Positions 1 through 8,916 of a DNA stretch of 64,000 nt are shown here, piece after piece. This DNA is from Bacteroidota bacterium. Lineage in GTDB: Bacteria > Bacteroidota > Bacteroidia > Cytophagales > Cyclobacteriaceae. The translations under genes and the position numbers were made by a program. Under the pieces are notes generated by a model, which was given only the letters and a program-made list of their open reading frames with translations, made no database searches and was not told the origin of the DNA. Every line of letters starts with the position of its first letter. Position 1 is the first letter of the stretch. Location of the stretch: the NCBI GenBank assembly GCA_023417065.1, contig JAEZGH010000155.1, forward strand, positions 1 to 64,000, in the 5' to 3' direction.

Positions 1-1
1 G

Positions 2-196
2 TTTCCGAAGGATGTTATCGAGCGCGCGGCCCAGTTGGCGGCTTACAATTCAAAACGAAAAACAGAAACGCTTTGTCCGGTAATCGTCACGCCAAAGAAG
101 TGGGTTCGCAAGCGAAAGGGTGATCCTGCGGGTGCTGTTGTCGTCGAACGGGAGGAGGTCATACTGGTCGAACCGAAATTGAACGCTGATTTCTGA
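2..196 (+). CDS. rqcH: NFACT/RqcH-like RNA-binding protein, C-terminal fragment
   Basis: The left edge cuts this gene. Frame 2 is open from base 2 to a TGA at 194-196 and encodes 64 residues. The stretch 'AAQLAAYNSKRKTE' followed by 'TPKKWVRKRKGDPAGAVVV' and 'ILVEPK' matches the end of the NFACT RNA-binding domain (DUF814), whose usual form is a Y-S-K motif, then KYVRKPKGAPPG, then a short strand. RqcH-type proteins bind obstructed 60S-type subunits and act in ribosome-associated quality control. The N-terminal part is outside the window, so full-length function cannot be judged. The stop codon lies in GATTTCTGATGATTCTGATT, a low-complexity sequence that recurs after other genes here. Confidence 0.65.
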   Translation, partial: FPKDVIERAAQLAAYNSKRKTETLCPVIVTPKKWVRKRKGDPAGAVVVEREEVILVEPKLNADF

Positions 197-217
197 TGAT
201 TCTGATTCCAGATTTCT

Positions 218-835
218 GATTCTGATTGACCATTACTTCGGAATCAGTGCTCAAGCAGGCACCTGTATACCTATTTATAATCCCATGTTCATTAGAAAAA
301 GCCGTCGGCCAATACAGGATTTCCTCACCTTGATCTGTCCATTTTTGGGTCATTTTTCCAGGCTTTGTCCACTCTTTCTCCACTCTTCCTATTAGGTTTC
401 AGATTTCAGATTACAAATTCCTGATTCTTCGTGATAGTACCATGCTGAAGGATCAGCGTTCAAGCAAGCACCTGAATATCATTTTCAAGTCACACATTCC
501 GTCAAAAAATCATTTCAGCCAACACAGGATTTTCTCATCTTGGTCTGTCCGTTTTGTGGTCATTTTCGCGGCTTTGTCCACTCTTCCTCCACTCTTCCTA
601 TTAGTTTTCTGATTTCAGAATACAAATTCCTGATTCTTCGTGATAGTTACCATGCTGAAGGATCAGCGTTCAAGCAAGCACCTGTATGTTATTTTCAAGT
701 CACACATTCCGTCAAAAAATCACTTCAGCCAACACAGGATTTTCTCATCTTGGTCTGTCCGTTTTGTGGTCATTTTCGCGGCTTTGTCCACTCTGCCTCC
801 ACTCTTTCTCCACTCTTCCTATTAGATTTCTGATT
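218..835. repeat. Three-copy tandem repeat, period about 210 bp
   Basis: Three consecutive copies, roughly 218-421, 422-631 and 632-835. Copies 2 and 3 are nearly identical: CATGCTGAAGGATCAGCG starts at 441 and at 651, exactly 210 bp apart. Copy 1 is diverged but keeps the landmarks CAAGCAGGCACCTG (252), the 'caggatttcctca' block and TTTGTCCACTCT. Each unit ends in a pyrimidine-rich stretch with CCACTCTTCCTATTAG, then GATTTCAGAT and AAATTCCTGATTC. No reading frame is shared by all copies, and the short open frames across them look incidental. This is a non-coding tandem repeat of unknown role. Confidence 0.85.
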
Positions 836-896
836 TTTCGTTCCCGATTTCTGATCCCCAACTCTGTGCATTTTCTGCGCGATCTGAGGGATCCAT

Positions 897-1240
897 GAGA
901 AAAACCTATCAAGATCCTCATAGTATCCTCAAGCAGAGCTCCTATCCACCGCCTTAATGCGAAGGGGGTGCAACGGTCCTGACGCGGTCTGGGCTACCCA
1001 AAGCGCGACAACACCGCGGCAACACCGCTGCACAGAGCAGGTTACCATGAGGACTTCCCGAAGTCCCTAGCAGATTTTGACCTGGTCCCTGTAAGTCTCA
1101 GACATTTAGGCTTAACCCAAGGTGTGCGGGGATATTCGACGCAGAAAAACAATTTCCGGACTAAACGGGTAGGTAATTGATGGCTTATGTGTTTATGAGG
1201 TAGACATAACCATCGTGTAATCAGGAAGAGGAACGGGGAA
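897..1240. other. Gene-free, GC-richer segment of unknown nature
   Basis: No open frame of note is found on either strand between the tandem repeat and the pyk terminator. The part from about 960 to 1135 is richer in GC than its flanks and contains short complementary stretches, for example GGACTT/AAGTCC at 1051-1066. It was compared from memory with tmRNA, RNase P RNA and SRP RNA and lacks their conserved cores. It could be a decayed gene, a repeat or an unrecognised structured RNA. Confidence 0.4.
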
Positions 1241-1249
1241 TCAAGAATC

Positions 1250-1275
1250 AGCCTTCTCTGTGGGGGGAGAAGGCT
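1250..1275 (-). terminator. Hairpin downstream of pyk
   Basis: A perfect 9-bp stem, AGCCTTCTC/GAGAAGGCT, begins 9 bp past the pyk stop codon. The loop is 8 nt. The following T-tract on the minus strand is poor (GATTCTTGATT), so it may be a weak intrinsic terminator or a 3'-end stabilising hairpin. Confidence 0.55.
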
Positions 1276-1284
1276 GAAAGGAGA

Positions 1285-2715
1285 TTATTTCACTACGTTT
1301 ATCTTGAGGGTATTTGTCCGGGCCCTCTCGTGGATTGGCATACTTGCCAGGAAGATGAACTTATCTCCGGACTGGACGTGACCTTCATTTTTTAACATAG
1401 CTTCAACGTCGGCGATTGTATCGTCGGTTGAGTCAGTCTTGTCGTAATGATATGCGCGTGTTCCCCAGACGAGATTCATCTTATTAATGAGGCTCTTGTT
1501 GCCGGTAAACACAAAGATGTTGGCATTGGGACGGTGTGACGACGATTTGAACGCCGTGTAACCAGAGGACGTCATTCCGACGATAGCTTTGGCGCCCACG
1601 TCCTTTGCAAGTTTACATGCAGCAAGAACAAGGCTGTCGTTAACATAAATCGGCGAAGATGAGTCAACTTCGCGGAAGCGGAAGTAGATATTCGGGTTCT
1701 TCTCGACTGAAGCGATGGTTCTCACCATACTGCGGATTACCTCGATAGGGTATTTTCCTGCAGCCGTTTCTGCTGAAAGCATAAGGGCATCTGCCCCATC
1801 CATCACGGCGTTGGCAACGTCGTTGGTTTCGGCGCGTGTCGGGCGCGGGTTTTCGATCATGCTTTCCATCATCTGTGTAGCAACAATGACGGGTTTACCC
1901 TGGCGATTGCATTTTTCGATGAGCATTTTCTGAACCATCGGCACCTCTTCGAGCCATATTTCGACCCCGAGGTCACCACGTGCAACCATAATTGCATCGG
2001 TGGCAGCGATGATATCGTCGATGTTACTCAACGCTTCGGGTTTTTCGATTTTAGCGACGATCCGGGAGTTTGACTTATTTTTTTCAAGGATCTCGCGCAT
2101 CGAAAGGATGTCGGCAGCCTTTCTTACGAAAGAAAGAGCGATCCAGTCAACATCGTTTTTGATACCGAATTCGAGGTCTTTAAGATCTTTATCAGTCAAC
2201 GACGGAGCAGATACTTTAGTGAACGGGAGGTTGATACCTTTGCGCGACTTAAGCGGTCCGCCGTAAACAACTTCAGTGACTACATCTTCATCGCGGATTT
2301 CACGGACTTTAAGTTCGATTTTTCCATCGTCGACGAGGATTACATCTCCGGGTTTAACGTCTTTGGGAAGGGTTTTATAGGAAGTACTGGCGATTTCATT
2401 GTTACCCAGGAGTTCGCGGGTTGTGATAATCAGTTCCTGTCCGCGTTCGATGACGACGTCGGGCTGCATTTCATTAATCCTGATTTTAGGACCCTGGAGG
2501 TCTTGCAGCAGGGAAACGGTCGTCCCCATTTCCTGATTTAATTCTCTTACAGCCTGAATGACTTTAAGGTGATCTTCGTGGGAGCCGTGGGAAAAGTTCA
2601 GACGAAAAACATCAACCCCTTCTTTGATGAGCGCCCGGAGCATCTCTTTGGAGTTGGATGCTGGACCTACAGTGGCAACAATTTTCGTCTTGTTGTACGA
2701 TGTTCTTTCTAACAT
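1285..2715 (-). CDS. pyk: Pyruvate kinase
   Basis: A 476-residue protein of normal length for the family. It catalyses phosphoenolpyruvate + ADP to pyruvate + ATP, the last step of glycolysis, in the cytosol. Visible motifs are the N-terminal strand KIVATVGPAS (11-20), RLNFSHG (38-44), the active-site lysine in IVAKIEKPE (Lys222), MVARGDLG (243-250, metal and substrate binding) and ATQMMESMI downstream. The C-terminal domain (about 350-476) is the alpha/beta allosteric domain. Start ATG at 2713-2715. It is transcribed in the same direction as the IPExxxVDY gene upstream, an order common in Bacteroidota, and is followed by a hairpin. Confidence 0.97.
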   Translation of the reverse strand: MLERTSYNKTKIVATVGPASNSKEMLRALIKEGVDVFRLNFSHGSHEDHLKVIQAVRELNQEMGTTVSLLQDLQGPKIRINEMQPDVVIERGQELIITTRELLGNNEIASTSYKTLPKDVKPGDVILVDDGKIELKVREIRDEDVVTEVVYGGPLKSRKGINLPFTKVSAPSLTDKDLKDLEFGIKNDVDWIALSFVRKAADILSMREILEKNKSNSRIVAKIEKPEALSNIDDIIAATDAIMVARGDLGVEIWLEEVPMVQKMLIEKCNRQGKPVIVATQMMESMIENPRPTRAETNDVANAVMDGADALMLSAETAAGKYPIEVIRSMVRTIASVEKNPNIYFRFREVDSSSPIYVNDSLVLAACKLAKDVGAKAIVGMTSSGYTAFKSSSHRPNANIFVFTGNKSLINKMNLVWGTRAYHYDKTDSTDDTIADVEAMLKNEGHVQSGDKFIFLASMPIHERARTNTLKINVVK

Positions 2716-2771
2716 AGATTTAGTATGGCGTATTGAGTAGTGACTCTAAAAAAAGCAAAAAACCGCATTGA

Positions 2772-3194
2772 TCAGAAGATAAAATTGGATTTAGACTTCA
2801 GACCTTCCATGGGAATGGAGCTTACGAGCTGAACGACCGGTAGTGTTTTCAGTGAATCGATGAGTTCCTGATGGGTGTACGGCTCTTTCATGGCTGCCAA
2901 AATTATAAAATCAAAATGAGGAAATTCAGGTATTAAAAAATACTTTCCGGGATCATTTTCAGAAGGGCGGTTTTTGAATAGTTTCAAACGATTGTGGGCC
3001 GTCTGATGGGCATAAAATGGGAAGGATTTTTCCTCGTTATTCCGGAATCCGACGACCAGATCGGGCTGTTTTACAAGGTTTATGTGCAATAATTGATTGA
3101 TTTCCCAGGCAAGTCGATAACCTTTAGCCACTGTTATGAGGCCTATTAGTTCGAAGTCGAATTCATAGTCGATGATTAACCTTGTCTTCTTCAT
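2772..3194 (-). CDS. IPExxxVDY family protein
   Basis: A 140-residue small cytosolic protein of unknown function. The start chosen is the ATG at 3192-3194 (MKKTRLIIDYEFDFELIG), because the upstream extension to 3269 looks like leader sequence and contains a 10-bp inverted repeat. The family name comes from a motif near the C-terminus, seen here as IPEFPHFDFI. In Bacteroidota this gene typically sits between pyk and the acpP-fabF-rnc cluster, exactly as here, which supports the call. Its conserved position suggests a link to lipid or central metabolism, but no activity can be assigned from sequence. Confidence 0.8.
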   Translation of the reverse strand: MKKTRLIIDYEFDFELIGLITVAKGYRLAWEINQLLHINLVKQPDLVVGFRNNEEKSFPFYAHQTAHNRLKLFKNRPSENDPGKYFLIPEFPHFDFIILAAMKEPYTHQELIDSLKTLPVVQLVSSIPMEGLKSKSNFIF

Positions 3195-3203
3195 ATGATC
3201 GTG

Positions 3204-3235
3204 ACATGCGTCAACACGAAGTTGCTGACGCATGT
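3204..3235 (-). promoter_or_regulatory. 10-bp inverted repeat in the IPExxxVDY leader
   Basis: ACATGCGTCA (3204-3213) and TGACGCATGT (3226-3235) are perfectly complementary with a 12-nt spacer. It starts 10 bp upstream of the ATG of the IPExxxVDY gene. It could be an operator or a leader hairpin; there is no T-run to support a terminator. Confidence 0.4.
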
Positions 3236-3354
3236 TTGACGGTGGTAAAAATAAGGTGATAATGTGCAAAGAACCATCGGAAAGATCGAGTTAATTAAAT
3301 GCTAATGGTTCATGGACAGGGTCTTACTGACAGAATTTACCAAGATCAAAAAAG

Positions 3355-3386
3355 TTTGACAATATTGCCGCAAATCTCTTTCTTTG
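3355..3386 (+). promoter_or_regulatory. Bacteroidota-type promoter of acpP-fabF
   Basis: TTTG (3355-3358) as the -33 element and TTTCTTTG (3379-3386) as a near match to the -7 consensus TAnnTTTG, separated by 20 nt, the spacing expected for the Bacteroidota primary sigma factor. A start site near 3393 would give a leader of about 26 nt before acpP. Confidence 0.5.
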
Positions 3387-3418
3387 CACTGATTTTTAAA
3401 TCACTAAACATTAAAAAC

Positions 3419-3658
3419 ATGTCTGAAATTGCACAAAAGGTAAAACAGATTATCATCGAAAAACTTGGCGTTGAAGAATCTGAAGTTACTCCTGAGGCCA
3501 GCTTCACAAACGATCTGGGCGCTGACTCTCTTGACACCGTAGAACTTATCATGGAGTTCGAGAAGGAATTCAATATTTCCATTCCAGACGACCAGGCGGA
3601 AAACATCTCCACTGTTGGCCAGGCAATTTCGTACCTGGAGCAGAATGTTAAGAAATAA
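3419..3658 (+). CDS. acpP: Acyl carrier protein
   Basis: 79 residues from the ATG at 3419 (MSEIAQKVKQIIIEKLGVEE). The reading frame extends upstream, but that part overlaps the promoter. The phosphopantetheine attachment serine lies in the hallmark DLGADSLDTVELIMEFE. The protein is acidic, as expected. It carries growing acyl chains on a 4'-phosphopantetheine arm for type II fatty acid synthesis. fabF follows after 37 bp, so the two are probably co-transcribed. Confidence 0.97.
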   Translation: MSEIAQKVKQIIIEKLGVEESEVTPEASFTNDLGADSLDTVELIMEFEKEFNISIPDDQAENISTVGQAISYLEQNVKK

Positions 3659-3695
3659 TTGATCACTGCCTCACTACACCCCCATCTCATTACAC

Positions 3696-4949
3696 ATGCA
3701 ATTGAAGCGAGTAGTCGTTACAGGACTTGGTGCACTTACGCCGATTGGAAATACTCTGAAAGAATACTGGGAAGGTCTCAAAAACGGCAAGAGCGGCGCA
3801 GCCCCGATAACACGCTTTGATGCATCTCTTTTCAAGACGAAATTCGCCTGCGAATTAAAAGATTTCGAGATAGGTAACTACATGGACCGGAAGGAAGCCC
3901 GTAAGATGGATCCTTTCGCCCAGTATGCTATGGTGGCTGTTGATGAGGCTATAAAAGACTCAAACCTCCCTTTGTCTGATCTCAATCCCGACCGCGTAGG
4001 CGTAATATGGGGATCAGGTATAGGGGGGTTGTTGACTTTCCAGGAAGAGGTGAAGTCGTATACCCGGGGCGACGGTACCCCGCGGTTCAATCCCTTCTTC
4101 ATTCCCAAGATGATCCCCGACCTGAGTGCAGGTCATATCTCCATCAAGTATGGCTTCCGCGGGCCGAATTATGTTACTGTCTCTGCCTGCGCGTCATCTA
4201 CCAATGCATTGTATGATGCCTTCACGTTCCTCCGTCTTGGAAAAGCGGATGTGATCGTTTCAGGAGGTTCTGAAGCGGCGGTATGCGAAGCCGGTGTCGG
4301 TGGATTTAACGCACTCAAGGCGCTCTCCGAACGCAACGACTCTCCTACAACAGCTTCCCGACCTTACGACAAGGATCGCGATGGCTTCGTATTGGGGGAA
4401 GGTGCAGGAGCGCTGATCCTCGAAGAATACGAACATGCAAAACGTCGCGGCGCCCATATCTATGCGGAAATCGTAGGCGGTGGCATGTCGTCCGATGCTT
4501 ATCACATCACCGCTCCCCATCCCGAAGGAGCAGGTATTATTCAGGTAATGCTCAACGCTCTCGATGACGCTGGCATAACCCCGGATCAGGTCGACTACAT
4601 CAATACACACGGAACATCGACACCATTAGGTGACATCGGGGAAATCAAGGCGATTCAAAAAGTATTTGGTGAGCAGGCTTACAAAATGAACATCAGCTCT
4701 ACCAAGTCGATGACCGGACACCTTCTCGGAGCTGCGGGAGCAATTGAAAGCATTGCCTGTATCATGGCTATCAATCAGTCTGTCATCCCTCCTACTATCA
4801 ATCACTTTGAAGACGACCCGGAACTCGATCCACGTCTGAACATGACCTTCAATACTGCTCAGCAAAGAGAAGTAGAGGTTGCGTTGAGCAATACGTTCGG
4901 CTTTGGCGGTCACAATTTCAGCGTGATCTTCCGCAAGCCGCAGGACTAA
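3696..4949 (+). CDS. fabF: Beta-ketoacyl-ACP synthase II
   Basis: 417 residues, the normal size. It condenses malonyl-ACP with acyl-ACP in fatty acid elongation. The thiolase-fold catalytic triad is complete: Cys165 in VSACASSTNA, His305 in THGTSTPLGD and His342 in GHLLGAAGAIE. The C-terminus has SNTFGFGGHN, the usual glycine-rich active-site loop. Start ATG at 3696 (MQLKRVVVTGLGALTP). It forms an operon with acpP; rnc follows 106 bp later in the same direction, an arrangement widely conserved in bacteria. Confidence 0.97.
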   Translation: MQLKRVVVTGLGALTPIGNTLKEYWEGLKNGKSGAAPITRFDASLFKTKFACELKDFEIGNYMDRKEARKMDPFAQYAMVAVDEAIKDSNLPLSDLNPDRVGVIWGSGIGGLLTFQEEVKSYTRGDGTPRFNPFFIPKMIPDLSAGHISIKYGFRGPNYVTVSACASSTNALYDAFTFLRLGKADVIVSGGSEAAVCEAGVGGFNALKALSERNDSPTTASRPYDKDRDGFVLGEGAGALILEEYEHAKRRGAHIYAEIVGGGMSSDAYHITAPHPEGAGIIQVMLNALDDAGITPDQVDYINTHGTSTPLGDIGEIKAIQKVFGEQAYKMNISSTKSMTGHLLGAAGAIESIACIMAINQSVIPPTINHFEDDPELDPRLNMTFNTAQQREVEVALSNTFGFGGHNFSVIFRKPQD

Positions 4950-5055
4950 TTCTCAATTGCGTATTTCGTGATTGCTAACGTTGCGCCCGGACAAATCCGA
5001 TTGTTTGAAAGTTTTCTCGTAAATTAGCAGTGTAACTATCATTCATTGAGAGACT

Positions 5056-5796
5056 TTGGTTTGGAAGATTCTTAAAATAAGGAAGGGCAAGGTTAAACCG
5101 GATGACGCGCTGATCAGAGCAATTAAGAACATTGCCGGTATTTCACCATCAAACATTGAATTATACCGGCTTGCCACAGTTCATTCCTCCATCGCCCGGG
5201 AAAACGGAGCAGGATTCAAAGAATCCAACGAACGCCTTGAATACCTTGGCGATGCAATTCTCGGCGCTGCTGTCGCTGATTTCCTGTTCAAGAAGTTTCC
5301 CTATAAATCAGAAGGATTTCTCACCGAAATACGGTCGCGCCTCGTCAATCGCGAAAGCCTTAACCTACTGGCAAAAAAAATTGGCATTGGAAACATTGTT
5401 CAGTACGATCAAAAAAATGCCCACCTTCAGCAGGTAATTCTCGGCAACACATTGGAAGCCATTGTCGGCGCTATCTATCTCGATAAAGGATATCTGCGGA
5501 CCAAGAAGTTTGTAATCGACAAGCTGATCACCCCTAACTACGACCTTCAGGACCTTATCAATTCAAACTCGAATTACAAGAGCCGGATCATCGAGTGGGC
5601 ACAACGCGAGGGTAAAGAAGTGCGTTTCGAAATCGTGAACGTGAAAAAGGGAAAGAACCACAAAGAGTTCACGGCGCAGGTTATCATCGACCAGGATCCG
5701 CGCGGAACGGGCTACGGCAACAGCAAGAAGAAAGCAGAACAGGACGCAGCCTTCAAAACCTGCGAGATGCTCCACCTCCTCGACGCGAACGAGTAG
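5056..5796 (+). CDS. rnc: Ribonuclease III
   Basis: 246 residues; cleaves double-stranded RNA in rRNA and mRNA processing. The catalytic signature NERLEYLGDAIL is at 58-69 (Glu62, Asp66), the second metal-binding acidic residue is Glu134 in GNTLEAIVGAIYLDKGY, and a C-terminal double-stranded-RNA-binding domain covers about 165-243. The start is TTG at 5056; an in-frame TGA at 5047-5049 rules out anything much further upstream and no ATG is available near it, so a non-ATG start is likely. Conserved neighbour of fabF and acpP. Confidence 0.93.
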   Translation: MVWKILKIRKGKVKPDDALIRAIKNIAGISPSNIELYRLATVHSSIARENGAGFKESNERLEYLGDAILGAAVADFLFKKFPYKSEGFLTEIRSRLVNRESLNLLAKKIGIGNIVQYDQKNAHLQQVILGNTLEAIVGAIYLDKGYLRTKKFVIDKLITPNYDLQDLINSNSNYKSRIIEWAQREGKEVRFEIVNVKKGKNHKEFTAQVIIDQDPRGTGYGNSKKKAEQDAAFKTCEMLHLLDANE

Positions 5797-5879
5797 CATC
5801 CCAGCAAATCCTTTCCGCTCGTTGCTTTTACCGGGATAATCTACATCTTTGCCCACCATCAACTTCAATGTAATCGTTT

Positions 5880-7727
5880 ATGGAAGCCATCCGCATTGCA
5901 GGCGCTTCGGTTAACCAGATTCCGCTCGACTGGAAACACAACACGTCCAATATCATCGACGCGATAGCGGAAGCCCGCAAGCAGGAAGTAAAAATCTTGT
6001 GTCTTCCGGAGCTATGCATTACCGGCTACGGTTGTGAAGACTGGTTTCTCAGTGAATGGGTTCCTGCGCGCGCACTTGGGGAACTTCGTCAGATACAGGC
6101 ACACTGTATTGATATCACCGTTGCTGTCGGACTTCCCTTAGTCTATGAGGGCAATGTATACAATGCCGTTTGCGTAATCAGCGACACACGCATACTCGGA
6201 TTTACGTGCAAGCAATTTCTCGCGCGCGACGGCGTACACTATGAACCGCGCTGGTTTCTTCCATGGCCTGCAGGAAAGGTGGTATCCTATCCAATCGACG
6301 GCCTCGATGTTCCGATGGGCGATGTCATTTACAAAGCTGGCGGTATCACCTTTGGTTTTGAAATTTGTGAAGATGGCTGGCACAAGACATCACGGCCGGG
6401 CTACCGGCTGCGCGACCGCGGCGTAAATCTGATCATGAACCCAAGTGCAAGCCACTTCGCTATGAAGAAGTCGCTGCTTCGTGAAAAAGAACTTGTCATC
6501 GATGGTTCTCAACTGTTCAATTGCGTCTATCTGTTTACGAACCTCCTCGGCAATGAGGCAGGCCGGATGATATACGACGGTGACGTCATTATTGGTCAGT
6601 GCGGAAAAGTACTGGCCCTCAACAGGCGCCTTACGTTTAGAAATTTTGTATTGCTCTCGTGCAAAATCAATTTCGGTCAACCTGAGAAAAGCGAGTGCAT
6701 AGAAAGTGACGACATCAAGGATGTCAACGATGAACTGACGCAGGCCCTGTCACTCGCGTTGTTTGACTACCTGCGCAAGAGTCGTGCGCGCGGTTTTGTA
6801 TTGTCCCTGAGTGGTGGTGCAGATTCGTCGTCGTGTGCCGTCTTTGTTTCTGAAATGGTACGTCGTGCTTCGACGGAACTGGGATGGCAGAAATTCTATT
6901 CGACGCTGAACCTCACTTTGCCTGAAACACCATCCTATGAGGACGCGATGAGCAAGCTTCTCACGTGTGCCTACCAGGGGACACGCAACTCATCAGACCG
7001 GACACTGAACGCGGCGAAGGCGCTGGCAGAATCCATTCACGCCAATTTCCATCACTGGACAATTGATGATGAGGTGACCAGTTATACGACCAAAATCGAG
7101 GCGGCAGCGGGAAGAAAGCTTGAATGGAAGACGGATGACATAGCGCTTCAAAACATACAGGCGCGTGCGCGCTCACCGATTATCTGGATGCTGGCAAATA
7201 TCCGCGGAGCTGTGCTACTAACCACATCCAACCGAAGTGAAGGTGATGTGGGGTATGCCACTATGGATGGAGACACAAGCGGAAGCCTCGCCCCTATCGC
7301 CGGACTGAGCAAGCCTTTCTTGCTGCAATGGCTGCGATGGGCCGAAGAGAAACTTGGTTATGCCGGGCTGAATCCCGTGAACAATCTCCAGCCCACGGCC
7401 GAATTGCGACCGCAGGATTCAAACCAGACTGATGAGACGGACCTGATGCCGTATACAGTGCTGGTAGAAATTGAATCATACGCTATCCTTAGGAAACAAT
7501 CACCTCTGGAAGTGTATGAATCCATGAAGGGCTCATACGACAATGCATCTCTGAAGAGGTATATCACCAAATTCTTCCGGCTTTGGGCAGCGAACCAATG
7601 GAAGCGCGAGCGTCTGGCGCCGTCGTTCCATCTCGACGATCTGAACGTAGATCCGCGAACCTGGTGCAGATTCCCGATCCTTTCGTCCGGATTTGCGGAG
7701 GAATTAGAGGCACTAAATAAGGCGTAG
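5880..7727 (+). CDS. nadE: Glutamine-dependent NAD(+) synthetase
   Basis: 615-residue two-domain enzyme that amidates nicotinic acid adenine dinucleotide to NAD. The N-terminal nitrilase-type glutaminase has its triad Glu44 (LPELCITGYG), Lys111 (GFTCKQFLA) and Cys163 (FEICEDGW). The C-terminal ATP-pyrophosphatase domain has the P-loop SGGADS at 311-316. The domain order and length match the bacterial glutamine-dependent form, so it can use glutamine rather than free ammonia. Start ATG at 5880. Its stop is only 4 bp from the stop of the convergent outer-membrane gene. Confidence 0.96.
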   Translation: MEAIRIAGASVNQIPLDWKHNTSNIIDAIAEARKQEVKILCLPELCITGYGCEDWFLSEWVPARALGELRQIQAHCIDITVAVGLPLVYEGNVYNAVCVISDTRILGFTCKQFLARDGVHYEPRWFLPWPAGKVVSYPIDGLDVPMGDVIYKAGGITFGFEICEDGWHKTSRPGYRLRDRGVNLIMNPSASHFAMKKSLLREKELVIDGSQLFNCVYLFTNLLGNEAGRMIYDGDVIIGQCGKVLALNRRLTFRNFVLLSCKINFGQPEKSECIESDDIKDVNDELTQALSLALFDYLRKSRARGFVLSLSGGADSSSCAVFVSEMVRRASTELGWQKFYSTLNLTLPETPSYEDAMSKLLTCAYQGTRNSSDRTLNAAKALAESIHANFHHWTIDDEVTSYTTKIEAAAGRKLEWKTDDIALQNIQARARSPIIWMLANIRGAVLLTTSNRSEGDVGYATMDGDTSGSLAPIAGLSKPFLLQWLRWAEEKLGYAGLNPVNNLQPTAELRPQDSNQTDETDLMPYTVLVEIESYAILRKQSPLEVYESMKGSYDNASLKRYITKFFRLWAANQWKRERLAPSFHLDDLNVDPRTWCRFPILSSGFAEELEALNKA

Positions 7728-7731
7728 AGTT

Positions 7732-8916
7732 TTAGTTCAACCGTCGGCCAAACTGGAGCGACAGACAGAATTCGACCGTCGAAAAAGAAGGCTCGTGAAA
7801 GTGTTTTCCGTCTGTTACGGCCGAATAACGCACACCTCCACGAAGCATGTGGTTACCTGCTTTTTGCTTGATACCGGCCCCCACAACGAAGCCAGGTGAC
7901 CAGCCGGATAGCTGATCGAAATGATTTGTATCGGTGATCGATCCTCCTCCGGACAACTGTGTCGTTTGTGACCAGGAACTCTTCTGGTCAAGGACCACAT
8001 GATTTTGCATTCCTGCATCAATAAAAAAACGTCTGCCTTCGTAGCGAACAAAAAGTGGCAAACGCACCATCGAGAACGACAGCGACAGATCGTGTTCCGA
8101 CCCATTAGAGAAGGCTACTTCATGCTCATCAACTTTGAACAAGGTCCCTTCGACAACAATACGCAAGCGTTCATTGAGACGCGGGATAAAAGTTGAAAGG
8201 GAAACTCCATACGCCACGCCAGAAGAGTGGAGTCCAAGATCGCGCAGGTTCTTCTTCAAGGTCATGTCCATCGATACATAGCTAACCTGAAGCCCCACAT
8301 TGAAAGCCGGTTTAATTTTGATTGCTTTTGGTGTCACATGGGACGCGCCTTTGCAGGTATTATACCGGACAAATGCAGGCACCAGCGACGCGTTGCTTTT
8401 GTAGGCCTTTTCCAGCTCCTCAAACTGAATGTCGGGACAATCTTCCATCATGACTTTGAGTGAACCAAGTCCCCTGTAACTATTCATGGTTTGGCCGCTG
8501 GCGGAAGTACGAGTCTCCTTTGAGATATCGGTAAGCACGTTATCGCCTTTTTTGTGAGCGAAAAGTCTCTTGCCATAGCTTAATAACGACAACTCCCCCT
8601 TAAGCTCAACGACGTAAAAGCCCCTTATTCCCTGCGGACCCTCGCCAGCCATCGGCCAGCTTTCGTAGAAAACTTTATCATCGAGCACGTAGCCTCTTAT
8701 CTGGTCGGGAGAAAGGCGAACCGTTGGAGCATCCGGTCCTGATTTGAAGGAACAAGACAGTCGATTCCGTAGGGCCGACCTATTTTCTATGAGACCGCGT
8801 ACCGTATCACCAGCGGCGTTTACGTAATAGCCGCCGACAAAATTGGTTTGAGCACAGACCCTGCCGGGGAGAATTGAAAACGCATAAATAATTGCAAAAA
8901 CGATAATATGGCGCAT
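7732..8916 (-). CDS. Outer-membrane beta-barrel protein (PorT-like barrel)
   Basis: 394 residues, with a signal peptide (MRHIIVFAIIYAFSILPG, cleavage probably after VCAQ). Residues about 25-190 form a periplasmic or surface region with a G-Y-Y-V-N-x-x-G-D-T-V-R-G-L-I-E opening, common in Bacteroidota proteins that precede a barrel. From about 200 the sequence alternates hydrophobic and polar residues in strands and ends with LSLQFGRRLN, typical of an 8-stranded barrel. No enzymatic motif is seen. Specific function unknown. It is divergent from lgt and convergent with nadE. Confidence 0.7.
   Translation of the reverse strand: MRHIIVFAIIYAFSILPGRVCAQTNFVGGYYVNAAGDTVRGLIENRSALRNRLSCSFKSGPDAPTVRLSPDQIRGYVLDDKVFYESWPMAGEGPQGIRGFYVVELKGELSLLSYGKRLFAHKKGDNVLTDISKETRTSASGQTMNSYRGLGSLKVMMEDCPDIQFEELEKAYKSNASLVPAFVRYNTCKGASHVTPKAIKIKPAFNVGLQVSYVSMDMTLKKNLRDLGLHSSGVAYGVSLSTFIPRLNERLRIVVEGTLFKVDEHEVAFSNGSEHDLSLSFSMVRLPLFVRYEGRRFFIDAGMQNHVVLDQKSSWSQTTQLSGGGSITDTNHFDQLSGWSPGFVVGAGIKQKAGNHMLRGGVRYSAVTDGKHFHEPSFSTVEFCLSLQFGRRLN

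Noticed and set aside
218..835. CRISPR array
   Set aside because: Units are about 210 bp long and tandem, without unique spacers, and no cas genes are nearby.
540..898. Overlapping plus-strand frames of 60-97 codons across the tandem repeat
   Set aside because: They lie in the repeat units in different frames, change frame between copies and have no signal or domain; typical of non-coding repeats.
955..1140. tmRNA, RNase P RNA or SRP RNA
   Set aside because: The conserved cores of these RNAs were looked for and not found on either strand.
3195..3269. Longer start of the IPExxxVDY protein
   Set aside because: The extra 25 residues span an inverted repeat and the family starts at the MKKTRLIIDY position.
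5004..5027. Promoter for rnc (TTTG ... TAAATTAG)
   Set aside because: Spacing of 12 nt is too short and the -7 box deviates; rnc may be read from upstream.
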